Shown: in pieces, positions 23,470 through 35,196 of the stretch
Layout: each line of letters begins with the position of its first letter
How positions within the stretch are numbered: the stretch's first letter is position 1
DNA from: Haemonchus contortus
Taxonomy: Eukaryota > Nematoda > Chromadorea > Rhabditida > Trichostrongylidae
DNA length: 64,000 nucleotides
Assembly (NCBI GenBank): GCA_000469685.2
Contig: LS997567.1
Location: forward strand, 24,251,090-24,315,089
Direction: 5' to 3'
Made by a program: the position numbers and the translations under genes
Notes under the pieces: generated by a model
Database searches by the model: none
What the model was told of the DNA's origin: nothing
What the model saw: only the letters and a program-made list of their open reading frames with translations

Positions 23470-24560
23470 AATTAAGTCACGCACGCTAACGCGTGCTTTG
23501 TCTTTTGTCATTTGTCGAAGACCGCTTATCTACGATTGGGTCATTCAGCGGAATGTTGGGTTATCAGAATAGGATAGAATTATTGGTAGTTGATCATAGC
23601 TCCGTCTACCTCATGCAAACCCTTCCCACGATAAAAAGTTGACCACCCTTCTTTTACCTGCTCATAACTTCTCCGCATTCTAGAAACGTTTCGATGAGAT
23701 AAATTTTGGTCCTAGCTCCGATTTCTTGGGCCAGCTCCGCCCACTGCGAGGACTTGTCCACATTTACTACTACCACTACTTACTCCAATACCTCTAACCG
23801 CTTTTTTCCTATGCTTAGAACGTTTCCGAGCAGATATAACTTGTTTTGACTTGATGTTTTGTTAACTGCTGTTATATCGCCGCAGTAGGCGATGGGAAAG
23901 TCTCACAAGGATAGCGATTTGTGGCCAAAGCTCGATTAATAAAAAATTAACAAAACTAATAAAAGAATTAAACAAAAATCGAGTCAAAACAAATTTTAAC
24001 TAGTTAGAGCTACAGCTTGACGGTTCTGTGCTGATATTGGCAGACCGGCTCAACACGTTGTACGTGTGAGTACTGGTAAGCTATGGCATATAAGCCGTCA
24101 AGAAGGCGAGGGCAAGCGGGATTTCGGTAGTGTAAGGGCTAAAGAGCACGGCGCCCGGAAAGTACAGGGGCCCAACAACCACAAATTGCTATCCTTGTGA
24201 GGCTTTCTAAGCAGAGTTATTAACTTTCGATCTAAGCCCTGCACACTTAAGCGCCAACCCCTTGGAGTGTCTGACCGCATTTGTTCCATTACCTCTAACC
24301 ACTTTTTCCCGCATTCTAGAACGTTTTGAATGAAGTTACATTCATTTTTGAAAAAAAAAGCTTTTATTTCAAAGAACGCTCCGCCCATCGTGGACGGCAC
24401 TTCTCTAAGCTTACGCATACCCAGCACTCATAAGACCTTGCTCACTCTTTTTTCCCCTGGTCCCGATTCTTTCGTTTGTGAATCTCTGTGGAAAGGGGCG
24501 CCCACTGCAAGAACGCTCCGCCCACCGCCAGTGGATTTCTTTTCTTTTAATTGCTGACTC
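23470..24560 (+). repeat. Dispersed repeat family R2, copy 1
   Basis: The block starting CACGCTAACGCG, with CATTCAGCGGAATGTTGG and TGATCATAGCTCC, is repeated in the same orientation at about 25625-26040. It continues into imperfect repeats of a motif built from TTCCATTACCTCTAACCACT, CCGCATTCTAGAACG and GCTCCGCCCAC (about 23660-23850 and 24230-24390). No coding capacity was seen. Confidence 0.7.
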
Positions 24561-25614
24561 ATCTTGCACCTCTGCACAATTTTTCCCGGTGTCTGGACTA
24601 TTATGAGACCGAATGAGAAGAATTTGCCCATGGCCTCGCTCACTCGTGTGTACGTCCCCCCTCCCCTTGTTGGCGGAGCTCCGCTGAGCTCACATGTGCT
24701 CTGTTCCTCCTTTCTTATACCAACCCATCACGAACTTAACCTGACTTCTGCACGTGTTTCGTCAAGTAGTATCGATTTTCCGTACAAACCGACGCGGCGC
24801 TTCATAAATAGTAAGGATGTTTTGTGGGTTATGCGAACGGTTTGGGAACTCGAGTCATTGACGATGACGTCATTTATACGAGCGCGATTTATGACGCGGT
24901 TCCAATTTGTTAATTCCTGAGGAGTCTGTAGATTACCCAATACAAATCTTTCATGACGGCAGCATGTGATTGCAACGTTAAGGCGCGTTTTCTGCTGTTC
25001 AAAATACTTCTGTTGAAGGAGTTACTTTGAATCGTGTCGAGGGATGATAACGATATCCATTTCATGTCTTGGACCGTGTCGACGGTGTGCAAAGCAACAC
25101 CTAATCGACGCGCCTCCATCTACAGAAGGCGCTGCTGAGATGTAAGGCTTTGTAGTACGTGATAATCGAAATCCCTGATCTGGGAAAATTCTTAGCCAAC
25201 AAAGCACACACCAGATCCACGCAGGGCCAAAGCTCCATTGAAGGCTGAGCGATTCGGAACAGCGTTGAGAGAAGGGTGGGTTCCTATGTAGTCACTAGTG
25301 ACGTCAGAAGACTTTCCTATCCGGCCGTCGAAATATTCATGTCCTCCCCTCCTATTCGTGCCGGCACCGATGAGGAGGGACAGCGAAGGTGAAACGCCAA
25401 TTGACGTACGTCGGCGATGTGGATTTCTCAAACCACAGAAAATCGCGAGGCGATTACGACAAAAGCGGGTACCGGGAGTCGGGAAGCGGGCATTAGGAAC
25501 GCTTTTGTGTAATCGGTCCGTCGCACGCGGCTGTCGCGGACCATTTGCCTCGCTAATACACTTCTAGCGTACACTTCGTTCTTCATACAGCTTAGTCGCT
25601 ATGCGATTATTACT
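24561..25614. other. Spacer between repeat copies
   Basis: About 1 kb without a recognised gene. A plus frame at 25298-25567 encodes a basic segment but shows no motif. Confidence 0.45.
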
Positions 25615-26260
25615 TACCAGTTTGGCTATGCACGCTAACGCGCGCAGTATATGTCGACGGCCACTTATCCACGATAGAGTCATTCAGCGGAATGTTGGAT
25701 AATCAGAATAAGATAACTCTCTATAGATTCGAACGCTGAACTGCTGTGAGCATCACGCTCAATATATTTGAGCACAGTTATTAGTGGTTGATCATAGCTC
25801 CATCCACCCTAGTGCAAACCCTTCCCACGGTGAACTTGACCACCTCCTTTTCACTGCTCCAAACCATTTTTCCGCATTCCAGAAAGTTTTTGAAAAAATG
25901 AGTTTTTGGTCCTAGCCCCGATTCTATGTGCCAGCTCTGCCCCCTTCGAGGACTTAACTAAATTTGTTTCAATTCCTCTCACCACTTTCTACCCGCATCC
26001 CAGAACGTTTCTGAATAGAGTTATAACTTTTTGACCTAAGGCCCGCCCACTTTGGTGGCAGCCCCGCCCACTTCCGGGATTTGACCACATTTGTTCTTTT
26101 ATATCTTGACACCTTTTTGCCGCATCCCAGAACGTTTCTGGATAGAGTTATAAATTTTTGACCTAAGCCCCGTCCACTTCGAAGACTCTGCCACACTTGT
26201 TCCATTACCTCTAACCACTTTTTTCCCGCACTCTAGTAGGTTTTTGAACAGAACGCGACC
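25615..26260 (+). repeat. Dispersed repeat family R2, copy 2, with short tandem units
   Basis: Matches copy 1 from CACGCTAACGCGCG onward, with an extra ~80 bp near 25715-25785. The CCGCATCCCAGAACG landmark recurs near 25872, 25994, 26121 and 26226, spacings of about 122, 127 and 105 bp, so the second half is a short diverged tandem array. Confidence 0.7.
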
Positions 26261-26351
26261 CTTGAACCCTTGAAAGGCGTCCTTGAAACGCGACATGGAC
26301 ATTGTTAACGTGTGGGTAAACTAATTTAGGTCCAGATCAACTTACATGGGA

Positions 26352-27200
26352 CCTCTCTCGCACATCCACTCACTCGCCTGTGGTGTGGCCTCGCCTACTG
26401 ATTGGCTGCTGACCTCTCTGGCAGTCTCATTAAATTGATATTGATTTTATGAGCTGCAAACTTTATTGTTATCATTATTATTATTACTATTACTATTATT
26501 GTTATTACTATTATTATTATTATTATTACGCATTTTGATATAATATGCGGCAAGGACAAAACATTGTGAAAATTCGAAACCTTTATATCTTGTATTTTTT
26601 TGTACACCACTAGTAGGTCACTTGAAGATACTTGAGCATGTGTATGAAAGCGACATAAATCACCTCTATGCTGTGTTTGTCATCGCATGAGCACGACGTC
26701 TCACTTGTACTACCCTGAATTGGACCACAGCGCCCTCTCCGGCTTCAACTCAGCATTAACTGCTCCTGTTGCTCTTTCTTATTCCTACGGATTCCTGTAT
26801 TTAGCTAGCCCTCCACAATACACTGCACCACCTCTTGTTTATGAACCTTCATCGGGCACAGATAGCATGAGGCTGTAGATGCTTTTTTACTGAAGAGATA
26901 TCGAGGAATGGACCAAGTGAACAGGAAGTAGAGTCATAACACTTTGCAGAAAAATGTCTAGATACGCCGCCAATAAGGCCTCATGTTTCCCATATAATAT
27001 TATAAACTTGAGTTTCCACATTGTCTTGCCCTTGCCGCATATTATTTTGGAACGTGTAATAATAATAACGATAATATTAATAGCACTAAAGTTTCCAACT
27101 CATAAAATCAGTATCAGTTCACTGAGACTGCCAGAGAGGTCACCAGCCAACCAACTAAGGGAGGTCACCCACAGATGGGTGAGTGGATATGCGAGGAAGG
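26352..27200. mobile_element. Foldback element 2 with a ~250-bp arm on each side
   Basis: The left arm (26352 to about 26600) reads CATCCACTCAC ... GACCTCTCTGGCAGTCTCA ... ATATGCGGCAAGG. The right arm (about 26990-27200) is its reverse complement with moderate divergence, ending in GTGAGTGGATATGCGAGG. An ATT/ATTATT microsatellite lies in the left arm at about 26463-26530 with a shorter version in the right arm. The loop of about 380 bp holds the ORF at 26687-26878. No transposase was found. Confidence 0.8.
26687..26878 (+). CDS. Small ORF in the foldback loop, unrecognised
   Basis: 63 codons from ATG to TAG. Composition is Tyr/Ser/Pro/Leu-rich with motifs such as YGFLYLASPPQYTAPP and SGTDSMRL at the end. 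It resembles the low-complexity tail of an RNA-binding or transcription-related protein more than any transposon protein, but I cannot name a family. No clear acceptor lies directly upstream, so it may be a terminal exon with a cryptic acceptor, a captured host exon, or chance. Confidence 0.3.
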   Translation: MSTTSHLYYPELDHSALSGFNSALTAPVALSYSYGFLYLASPPQYTAPPLVYEPSSGTDSMRL

Positions 27201-28259
27201 TGCGAAGTGAATAGATTCGAATCTAATTATTACCTTTCATACGTCCTCGCCGATGTACTGTGAGCGCCTCTAGTAAGTGTTCCTCTGCCACAGATGACGT
27301 AATCCGGGTGTATTCATGAACACTGAGGAATTAGGGAAGACAGACATTGAAGCACGATGCCTGAGCATGCATGAACGTGCTCGCTTCAGTGTTCGGTCCC
27401 TGTCGCGGCCGCGAACGGTGACGAAGGTGGGTCGCAAGAAACTAATGCAGATTATATCCGTGGCGGGGATCAGTGTCACGTCGAATTCACGCCTGCTTGA
27501 GTGGACGTTAACGGAATAAAGTTAAACTCGCGATGGTTCTCTCCGGGTATGAAAAAGTCTCTGCTTCTAATATGTCGCCTTGTCCACACCCGTAGCGACA
27601 ACTTGATACAGGACCGGATGACCTCCTTCTCCTGATGACGGGCCAGAGAGAATGCAGGGGTAACCCCTCTGAAGGTCGACGGGGTACACTGGATAACGTT
27701 GATAGCGTCTTGAAAGCTACCGTCTAGAAAGTCAGCGATTGCCTGAATCACATGCTGCTTCAAAGCATATTGTCAGACTGTACTAACTCCATAAATGGTT
27801 TCAGGTTCATTGGAGAAGGCGAGGGGAAAGTGAGCGGCTTGTGAAATAAGCATCCCGAGGAAACTGGCAGCAGATGTTGAGGGGAAAGACCGTTGTCAGT
27901 ACGTTCTCTTTTGGTTGTAGTACACGTTGTCGGGGTGTCACATATTGGCCCCACGAGAAAGAGATTGGGAAGGGGGTTCGTACATGTCCTCAAGTGTTTC
28001 AACCCAGCACGGAAGAAAGGCTCATTGAGGTTGGATACCTTCAATAAATGATTTTCTCTAGGCAGGACGGAACAGAGATCACCGGTGTCCGACGCAGGCA
28101 TCGTGAATCCGCACAATACAAGCAACCGCTTTGTGTAATCGCCCATTTCTCAATCCACTGCTCTCAAGCGTCTTTTAGCTAGGCTACGTCAGGAAGGTCC
28201 AGTGTCCGGAAAGTCTTTATTACGTTACGAAGCGGGTCCTGTTCCTGCGCAAGAGTAAG
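27201..28259. other. Spacer with two abutting minus-strand frames of unknown nature
   Basis: Minus frames 28146-27760 (128 codons, starting MGDYTKRLLVLCGF) and 27763-27476 (95 codons, starting MKQHVIQAIADFL) overlap by four bases. Neither has a motif I recognise. They could be a decayed transposon gene. Listed as a region, not as genes. Confidence 0.3.
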
Positions 28260-30010
28260 TTGCTGGTTGTTAAACTGTATTGTGGTGGTTCTCATTTAAT
28301 AATGGGGCTGACAAACGAGGCGTCGGTGGTGTAGGTTTTCTCGTCAACACAAACTCGGCCATGAATATGATTCGCACGGAAATATGACTACCCAGAAAGG
28401 ACATTCGCGATTGAGAAGATGTGCTCAACCCCAGCACCAACAATCTACGTCATCTAGGCACCAGTGTCAATCTACGAGGAAAGGAAAGCGTTTTATATGG
28501 GTATGGAGAGGTTCTACAGAGACTATATCTTCTTCAAAGCCATCGTAGATGATTTCGGCGCTATGTATGGTTAAGAGGAACGGCATGAGGGCTCCATGTC
28601 GGGACTCAAGTAATGGAATGGAATGAGCAGGGTAAGAGACTGTCCGGATTTACCATGTTGACCCAAAGCATTCATTGTAATTCGCAGTCCAAGTGCCCTC
28701 TCATTCGGGATGGGCATGGAAGTCACCGTTACTCGGTGGACAGATCCATAGAGAGTTTGATCACATCTTCATCAGTCGAAATTCTACCTGATCGGCGCCG
28801 TTGTTGTACCGAAGTTCTTTACGGGACCTGACCATCGCCCCCTCAGCGCTAGATTCTATTGTTCAGTGCGTGGAGAGAGTTGCGAATTTTAGGAGTGAGG
28901 TCTCAAGACTGTTGTCAACTGAGATGACCTTACTTCACCTGAGATGACTTTACTTCACCTTAGAGTAGGTGAGTTAGCGACAACATCGATGAAGAATACA
29001 ACTAGCTCGGCGAACATCATCACGATAGTGTTACGAAAGCAGAGTCTAAAAGATGTCTTTTTTAGAAAACTCGCGAGCAGATACGACAGTGTGAAATCGC
29101 TCTAATATGGAAGAAGACAGAGAAGCACTTCTTTTGCAAAGAAAAATTGTTGGCTGTCCAGTTGGACTTCAAAACTGGGGAGCTATGCAAAGAAGCGATA
29201 AAGGAAGATATGGAAGAGAGAATAGCAGCAGTTAGGCCGAAGCCGCGAGGGCTGAGAAGGGCATTCAAAAAGCCTGCTGAAGCTTTCCTATTTGTAAGTT
29301 TCAATTGACTTCGATTGGTTTTCCTGACGGAACAGTAGCTAGATCTCGAAGAAGGATCTCAATGGAGAATCTATCTAACCCCCCTTTTATTTATCTGCGA
29401 CACCTACTCTGATCTTCTTGACAACCACGTCTTCGTGCCTACCTACCATCTGTGGAAAGACGGATATGTCGCCCATCCAGTTATCCCTTATGGAGTTCGG
29501 CCTAACTTATTCGAGAAAAACTGTGCGGCGCCTGTTCCCGATAGGATCAAACCAGAAAATATAGAGAGCCTTCCGGCAGTCATTGTCAAAACCTCCTCGG
29601 CTCTTCACGGGCGGGGACATAATGATAGCCCTGAAGATCAAGACAGGACAACCCTCGGTACCTGTCGGAATGCAAAGTGCCGAGTTCGTGGAATAGTGCT
29701 AACACCGTGTTCGTAGGGAAACCCCGATCACATTGGCAATTATCGCTAAATATGCCTGCTGTCTGTAATCTACAAACTACTCACACGTGTCGTCCTCAAC
29801 AGGATTGGCAGAATATTAGATTAAGGACAGCCATGCGAGCAAGCAGGGTTCCGCAGAGAGTCAGCACAATTGATCATATCCACACCATTACGAGATTCAT
29901 TGAAGTCTCGCAAGTGTCCAAAATGGGAGGAAAGAAAGGCGGGGACATAATGATAGCCCTGAAGATCAAGACAGAACAACTTGTTTTTGTAACTTTGGTT
30001 CGTGTATTCT
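28260..30010 (+). mobile_element. RTE-type LINE, family B, heavily decayed
   Basis: Plus-strand blocks in the expected order: GVGGVGFLVNTNSAMN near 28320-28360 (endonuclease), a TPAPTIYV block near 28430, MEWNEQGKRLSGF at about 28613-28655, a degenerate IDHI box near 28750, then the linker YHLWKDGYVAHPVIPYGV near 29440-29480, DRIKPENIESLPAVIV near 29550-29590 and the RT start IGNYR-ICLLSVIYKLLTRV near 29730-29800, GRILD-GQPCEQAGFR and IDHIHTITRFIEVS near 29810-29910. There are many stops and frameshifts; coding ends before the catalytic core. A 43-bp segment (GGGGACATAATGATAGCCCT...) occurs at about 29612 and again at 29941. Confidence 0.85.
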
Positions 30011-30911
30011 TACAGCAGGAGTAGTGTGTGGCGCAGTTGAATGGCGAGTGCCGACGACTGCCGATGATACTTCTTACGAGGTCGTTTGGTAGGCGTTTTC
30101 GCCTCATCTGAAGAGAAGGGCTGATGTGCCGGCGATCGGCTAATGGTCAAACGGTTGAGCTCAGATGAAGCCGGATCGGAAATGAGAGACGGGATCGGAG
30201 AGAACACGTCAAGGCCGTCAAGGCGAGAATTTGCTCAACAATAAGTAAAGTGGAGGGCATAGATGCGTAGTAGGAAGTGACGCACTGTCGTGGTAACGTT
30301 TTCGATTTCTGGATCAACATCCGCTTAGGTCAATCGAGCCCACCTTCGATTCCTTCAAGGTCAGTCAGTTGGTACCAGTTTCTGAGATGATAAGAGCACT
30401 GGCAAGGACATCGTTGGTCACCGCAATTAATTGTATAGGCCGCATACTTATTCAAAACCACCACTGAGCTTCTGAAGAGAGCCGAATGTGGGGCGCATCC
30501 CTCTGACGGGATCAGTCGACGCCAGAATATTTTGAAACATCGAGTGAAGCCCAAAGATGTGACGGGAAAAAGTAGTTGCATACTCACCACTACAGGACGG
30601 GAGAGAATCGGCATGAGACGGTGAGGGCTGATTGGTGGTTAGTCGGAGCAAGCTGTCAAAATCAGGTGGGGTATCAGCCTGAAGGGAGCGTCTTATATTA
30701 GAGGGGCTTAGAAAGAATCGACCGAGGAGGGGTAGCCCATCTAATTAAGGAAATTAGAATGGAAATCCAGATAAATCAATAGAATTTCGAATGCTGTTAA
30801 CCAATATGGAAATGAGACTGCATCACGACCTTCCTAGAAAAAGGCATGGGCCTCGAAGTTTGTTTGATGTTAGTAGTAATTGGGAATGCACACTCGTCGC
30901 TTCGATATCAA
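30011..30911. other. Spacer without recognised genes
   Basis: About 900 bp; no motif recognised. Short frames at 30330-30651 (minus) are featureless. Confidence 0.45.
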
Positions 30912-30986
30912 GCGACGACGTGGCGTAATGGTAGTGCTCTAAGTTCAGAGGGGGAGATTTCGGGGTCAAGGTTGAAACTTTCGTAG
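30912..30986 (+). tRNA. tRNA-like sequence, probably a pseudogene or SINE head
   Basis: TGGCGTAATGG (30921-30931) is a perfect A-box match. CTCT-AAGTTC-AGAG forms a short hairpin at the anticodon position. GGTTGAAAC (about 30970-30978) is a weak B box, and six T residues follow at 30987-30992, as a polymerase III terminator would. The acceptor stem pairs poorly (GCGACGAC against TTTCGTAG) and the anticodon loop is not standard, so a working tRNA is unlikely. No amino acid can be assigned. Confidence 0.35.
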
Positions 30987-31230
30987 TTTTTTCTCTTTAC
31001 ATCATACACTTTTCAAAACTCTTCCGTTATGTTTTCAGTGAGCACCTTATTTCTATTCTTACGTACACTTGTCCCACCTATTCTAATGCAATGATGTTAT
31101 TCACTTCAAATTGCACACAGGCTGCTCCTCCACAACGGGAGACAAAGCAGTCGGTCAGTCGTCTCAAGATTGAACAAATAGCTGCCAGGAGTGACACAGG
31201 GGCTGGATTTCCACCAAAATACCTTATCTA

Positions 31231-32502
31231 CAGAGTTGGCCATAATTATAGCGACAAGACTTGCTGCAGTTAGCGTACATTCTATCACGCACATAGCATG
31301 CCAGTTTTATGGATTTTCCAATCTCATCATTTTTTCTAAAGCCTGTCAAAATTTGGTCAAATTTGGTCCATTCATGATGAAATGGTGAAGCCTTCTGATC
31401 GTTCCGCTATCGTTCGTCTGCACAAAGCCGGCTGCCCATCATCCACCGCAGCGTCGCGTATCGCACACTCCAACGTTATCGAGACCTTAGTGGACTCCAA
31501 GACCGCCGAAGAAGTGGAAGACCTCGTACTGCTCGCACGCCGAAGGTCGTCGAGGCCGTCAGAAAGCGGACAGCAAGAAAGGACTCGGAGCATCTCGACA
31601 ATGGCTCCCGACATGGGAATCTCGCGGAAGTCAATGGAAAGGGTCGTCCACGAAGACCTTAAGATGTACCTCTACCGTACTCGGGAGGTTGCCAATCCTC
31701 AGCGCCTCGAATCAGCACGCGCGAGTCAAGAAGTGTCGACAGCTTCTGCCTCGGACGCGCAACAAGGGCCACCATTCGATCGTCTTTTCGAATGAGAAGC
31801 TCCTCACCGTCGAGCGGCGGTTCAACGCTCAGAACGTCAGAGTGATCGCAAGGAATGCCGAGAAAGCCGACAAGGAGTGAAGAGTCGTTTACCGGGCCGC
31901 AAACCCTGCCCAAGTCATGGTTTGGGCAGGGGTGTGTGCCTCGGGGAAGACACCGTTGATATTCGTCGACCCCGGCGTCGAAATCGACTAAGATTACTAC
32001 CTGAAGACGATTCTGGAAGGTGCTCTACTCCCGTGAGCGAGTTCCCACTTCAACGGCCGCCCATGGACATTCCAGCGAGATTCGGCGCCGCCCACAAGGC
32101 CAAGGTCGTCCAAGCGTGGCGCGAGAGCGAACTCCCCGACTTCATCTCGGCAAAAGAGTGGCCGGCATCGTCACCGGATTTGAACCCACTGGACTATAAC
32201 TTGTGGTCCTACCTTGAGAGCAAGGCCTGGGCCACTCCTCACCCCAATTTGGATTCTCTGAGGGCAGCGCTCATCCGAGAATGGGATGAAATCGATGACG
32301 CACTCCTGCGTCCGGTTGTCGACGCCTATCCCAAGGGACTCCGCGCTGTCGCCCGTGCCAGAGGTGGCCGAATCGAGAAGTAACTTATGATTGTTAATGT
32401 ACCAGTTGTTACTTAATAAATGTTATGTTCATGACTCGTTTGCACTTTTGCTTTCTGAGATACAAGGTGAAAACCTTGTCACTATATTTATGGCCAACCC
32501 TG
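31231..32502 (+). mobile_element. maT-type mariner transposon with intact ends
   Basis: Terminal inverted repeats of about 28 bp: the left end starts CAGAGTTGGCCATAA and the right end, in reverse complement, CAGGGTTGGCCATAA, differing at about three positions. TA dinucleotides flank both sides (31229-31230 and 32503-32504), the target-site duplication of Tc1/mariner elements. The element is 1272 bp, the normal size for a single-gene mariner. It sits just right of the tRNA-like sequence. Confidence 0.93.
31382..32383 (+). pseudogene. maT (DD37D) transposase, inactive
   Basis: Starts MVKPSDRSAIVRLHKAGCPS, a mariner N-terminal helix-turn-helix. The middle region has the usual second helix-turn-helix (MAPDMGISRKSMERVVHED). 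The catalytic triad reads FSNEK at 31785-31799 (first Asp changed to Asn, codon 31791-31793), QRDSAP near 32070-32088 in a shifted frame, and SPDLNPLDYNLW near 32173-32208. There are 37 residues between the second and third Asp, which is the maT spacing. At least three frameshifts, including one near 32088, and the lost Asp make it inactive. The product would have cut and pasted the element at TA sites. Confidence 0.9.
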
Positions 32503-32504
32503 TA

Positions 32505-33469
32505 GTAACGAGAGCTTCTCAAAAGGATTTGAAAACCCTCGAAGTTTTAGATCTCCTGGTCAAAGGTCGAATAGTGACCAAGGAGCTGTGGCCGATTGTA
32601 TTAAGAGTTCCTTTTTTGAGAGCAGGAATGCTCACCAGGAAATGCATCTATTGTAGACCCGTGATCGTCCTTTCGCTATAATGACACCACGAACAAGCTG
32701 AACCCCAAGGTGTGTAACGCGATTTATCATTGTATAGGTGAAAACAAGCGGTCCGTTTTTTGACGAGCACTTCATTGCAGTGTGCGATTTTGAAAGGAAT
32801 CTTTCAACCATTGGGCTTTTTTTCCGGTCCTGTTATGGACTTTATGAAGATGATTAGAACCAGAGCTGTAATACAATGCATAATTTACTATGGCGCAGGG
32901 AGACAATATACCAAAGGTATGTACTATCACAAGTGTATTGAATGTTTGTGCATCCCGTTTTTCAATTTTTCGAGAAAAGACGTACACAAAACATTCGATA
33001 TACGGCCTGGTACAAGGCAAGGTATGTTAATGAAAACCCGGGCTCATGTGTCAATCTCGTCTACATTTTGAATCTTGAGGCGATTGACTGCTTTGTCTCT
33101 GGTTCAAGAGAATCACCATGTGAATAGCATGTGTACCTCAGAAATTTTTTCAGGTGTCTTTTTCAATGTTGAATCCCTCACATCTCAGACATTTTATACA
33201 TCTCTCTCAAATTTAAAATAAAAAAGTCCTATGATTCGCATGCAGAACCATATGGTCCTGAATAGGTGCAACAAGTGGAAATGAGAGCAGAAATAAGAAA
33301 TGCGATTGAACAATTGTCAGAACATGACTTCGAAGCCATCAATGGGCTTTCAACGGGAGAACATTGTGCAAGAATCTCGTTGATAACACTGATATTTCTG
33401 AAACAATGAAGACTTAAATTTGCATCAGTAAAAGCATTTTTCGCCGTCAATTCAAATGTTTGCGGATGG
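32505..33469. other. Spacer without recognised genes
   Basis: About 960 bp of AT-rich sequence. Frames at 32391-32681 and 32760-33071 show no motif. Confidence 0.45.
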
Positions 33470-34132
33470 GCTTCTCGCCCAACGAGGACACTGGCAATTT
33501 CGTCGCTCGCCCTGCGCGACGCTACAAGCCACACTCGCTTCGCTCGCCACAACCTTCTCAAGAAGCCGAGAAACTGAGACTGGGCGGATACTGTCTAAAA
33601 GCTGAAGAGATTATTTGGCATCAGAAAAAAAACAAGTTTCGCAGCTGTTATGAGTGCCTGCGAATGAGCTTGCCGCCCAACAAAGACGATGACAACTTCG
33701 TCAACTTTCTCAGGGCTTCGCTCTGAAAGTTCATTTCAGGGACATCACACAAGATACGCTAGGATGCCTAGCCTTGGTTTAGACTTCCAGACCCTGAAGC
33801 TGGGCAACTGTCGTCTTTACTTCTTCCGCGCGCTGGACGAAAAGGAGAAGAGTACTGTCGCGGAGTACCACGTCTGGGACTAAGTCAAGAAGGACTTTTA
33901 AATCGTCAAAGCCGCTGATCATGCCATCTGATAAAAGTCAAAGCAGTCCCTTCCTACCGCAACCGAACCTCACCTTCCATCATCACCTTGTCCGAACAAC
34001 ACTGAAAGAAGTATCACCTACAAGACCGCAATGCTACCAGTGTTGCTCCAGAGTCAAAGATTGTAGCACCGATGTAGCACCAACAGTCGTTACCGTGCGC
34101 ATAGCACTAACAAACCATCAGCGTTTCAGGAG

Positions 34133-34953
34133 ATGGTACCTGAAAGGTTACGCCCACGGGAACTCGCCTCCAATTGGACATCGGCGCCGACATCACCGTC
34201 TCTCTCGTCCAATCTAAATGCAACTCGAGAGCCCGCGTCTCAGAAGACTTCTGATGTCTTTATGGGAGCCAGCGGTCTACCATCGCCGGTTCGAGGAAAA
34301 TTTGACGCTGTTCCCGTGGCAGTGGATAACCAAGGGGAGGCTCATCTAGACAAGTCGTCCGCTACGCCTCCGACGAACACCACTTTCGTGGCATTATAAA
34401 GGTCGAGCGCCGGCCTTCAACTTCAACTTCAACAAAGTTTGATGGCAGAACCGTCTTCTCCCAGATCAACTTCGCCTACGCATACCTGCGGTTCGAAGTC
34501 AGTCGACGACGACTCCACCAGCTCCTCACAATCAACCTGCAGCGGAGACTCTGTCGCTGCGATTGCTTGCCGTTTATAGTCAATTCAGTATTTGGCTTCT
34601 CCCAGCAGAATGCCGACTCAATGATCGCCGGATTCAACATCGTTGCTGCCTGCCTCCACGCCGTCATCGTCACCGGCTGCACTCTCCCCGAGCACAACGT
34701 AGACGTATAAGACCTTTATCCAAAGATACCCGCCGACGGCTTCCGGTTCCGTATCTACAAATGCCACATCGTGATGAACCACTTGACCAAACTAGGAAAC
34801 GTCATCGTCGCTGCCGGACGACGACCCGTTCCCGAGGAGATCGAGGTCATCACCCATATGTCAAACCGGGGAATAGCGCTTAAGCCCGGTCATTCTTTGT
34901 CCGCAAGTACTATGGAGCGTTTGCCTCGTGCTCACGAAGAATGCTCCGATTGA
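34133..34953 (+). pseudogene. Gypsy copy 2 protease, RT and connection remnants
   Basis: The protease box at about 34165-34180 reads LDIGAD instead of LDTGAD. The RT frame at 34440-34710 has FSQINFAYAYLRFEVS and the catalytic box at 34651-34662 reads CLHA where YLDD is expected. Downstream are KCHIVMNHLTKLGNVI and EIEVITHMSN, the connection domain. All are separated by frameshifts or stops. The active-site loss is shared exactly with copy 3. Confidence 0.85.
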
Positions 34954-35196
34954 CTGATAACCTGCACGCGACGCCGGTTTCGAAGGCGCCAAGAAAATAC
35001 TCGTTTCTGACTTGGCGCTGACTCACTACACGCACTCTCCCTCTCACTCTCGACTCACAACCCAAATCTGCCAACCGTCATCGTAACAGCCGCTTCAAAC
35101 AATGGAGTAGAAACGGTCATCCAATCCAGATGGATCACAGGAAGCCGTCCACCACACTAGTCGCTCCCTTGCGAAACGGAGAGGGATTACGGTCGA

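Noticed and set aside
26463..26530. ATT-rich tract as a regulatory element
   Set aside because: It is a simple microsatellite inside a foldback arm, partly mirrored in the other arm.
27476..28146. Two overlapping minus frames as a gene
   Set aside because: No motif, no signal, and they flank a decayed LINE. Open length is within what chance gives here.
31659..31913. Minus-strand ORF overlapping the mariner
   Set aside because: Shadow frame of the maT transposase on the opposite strand.
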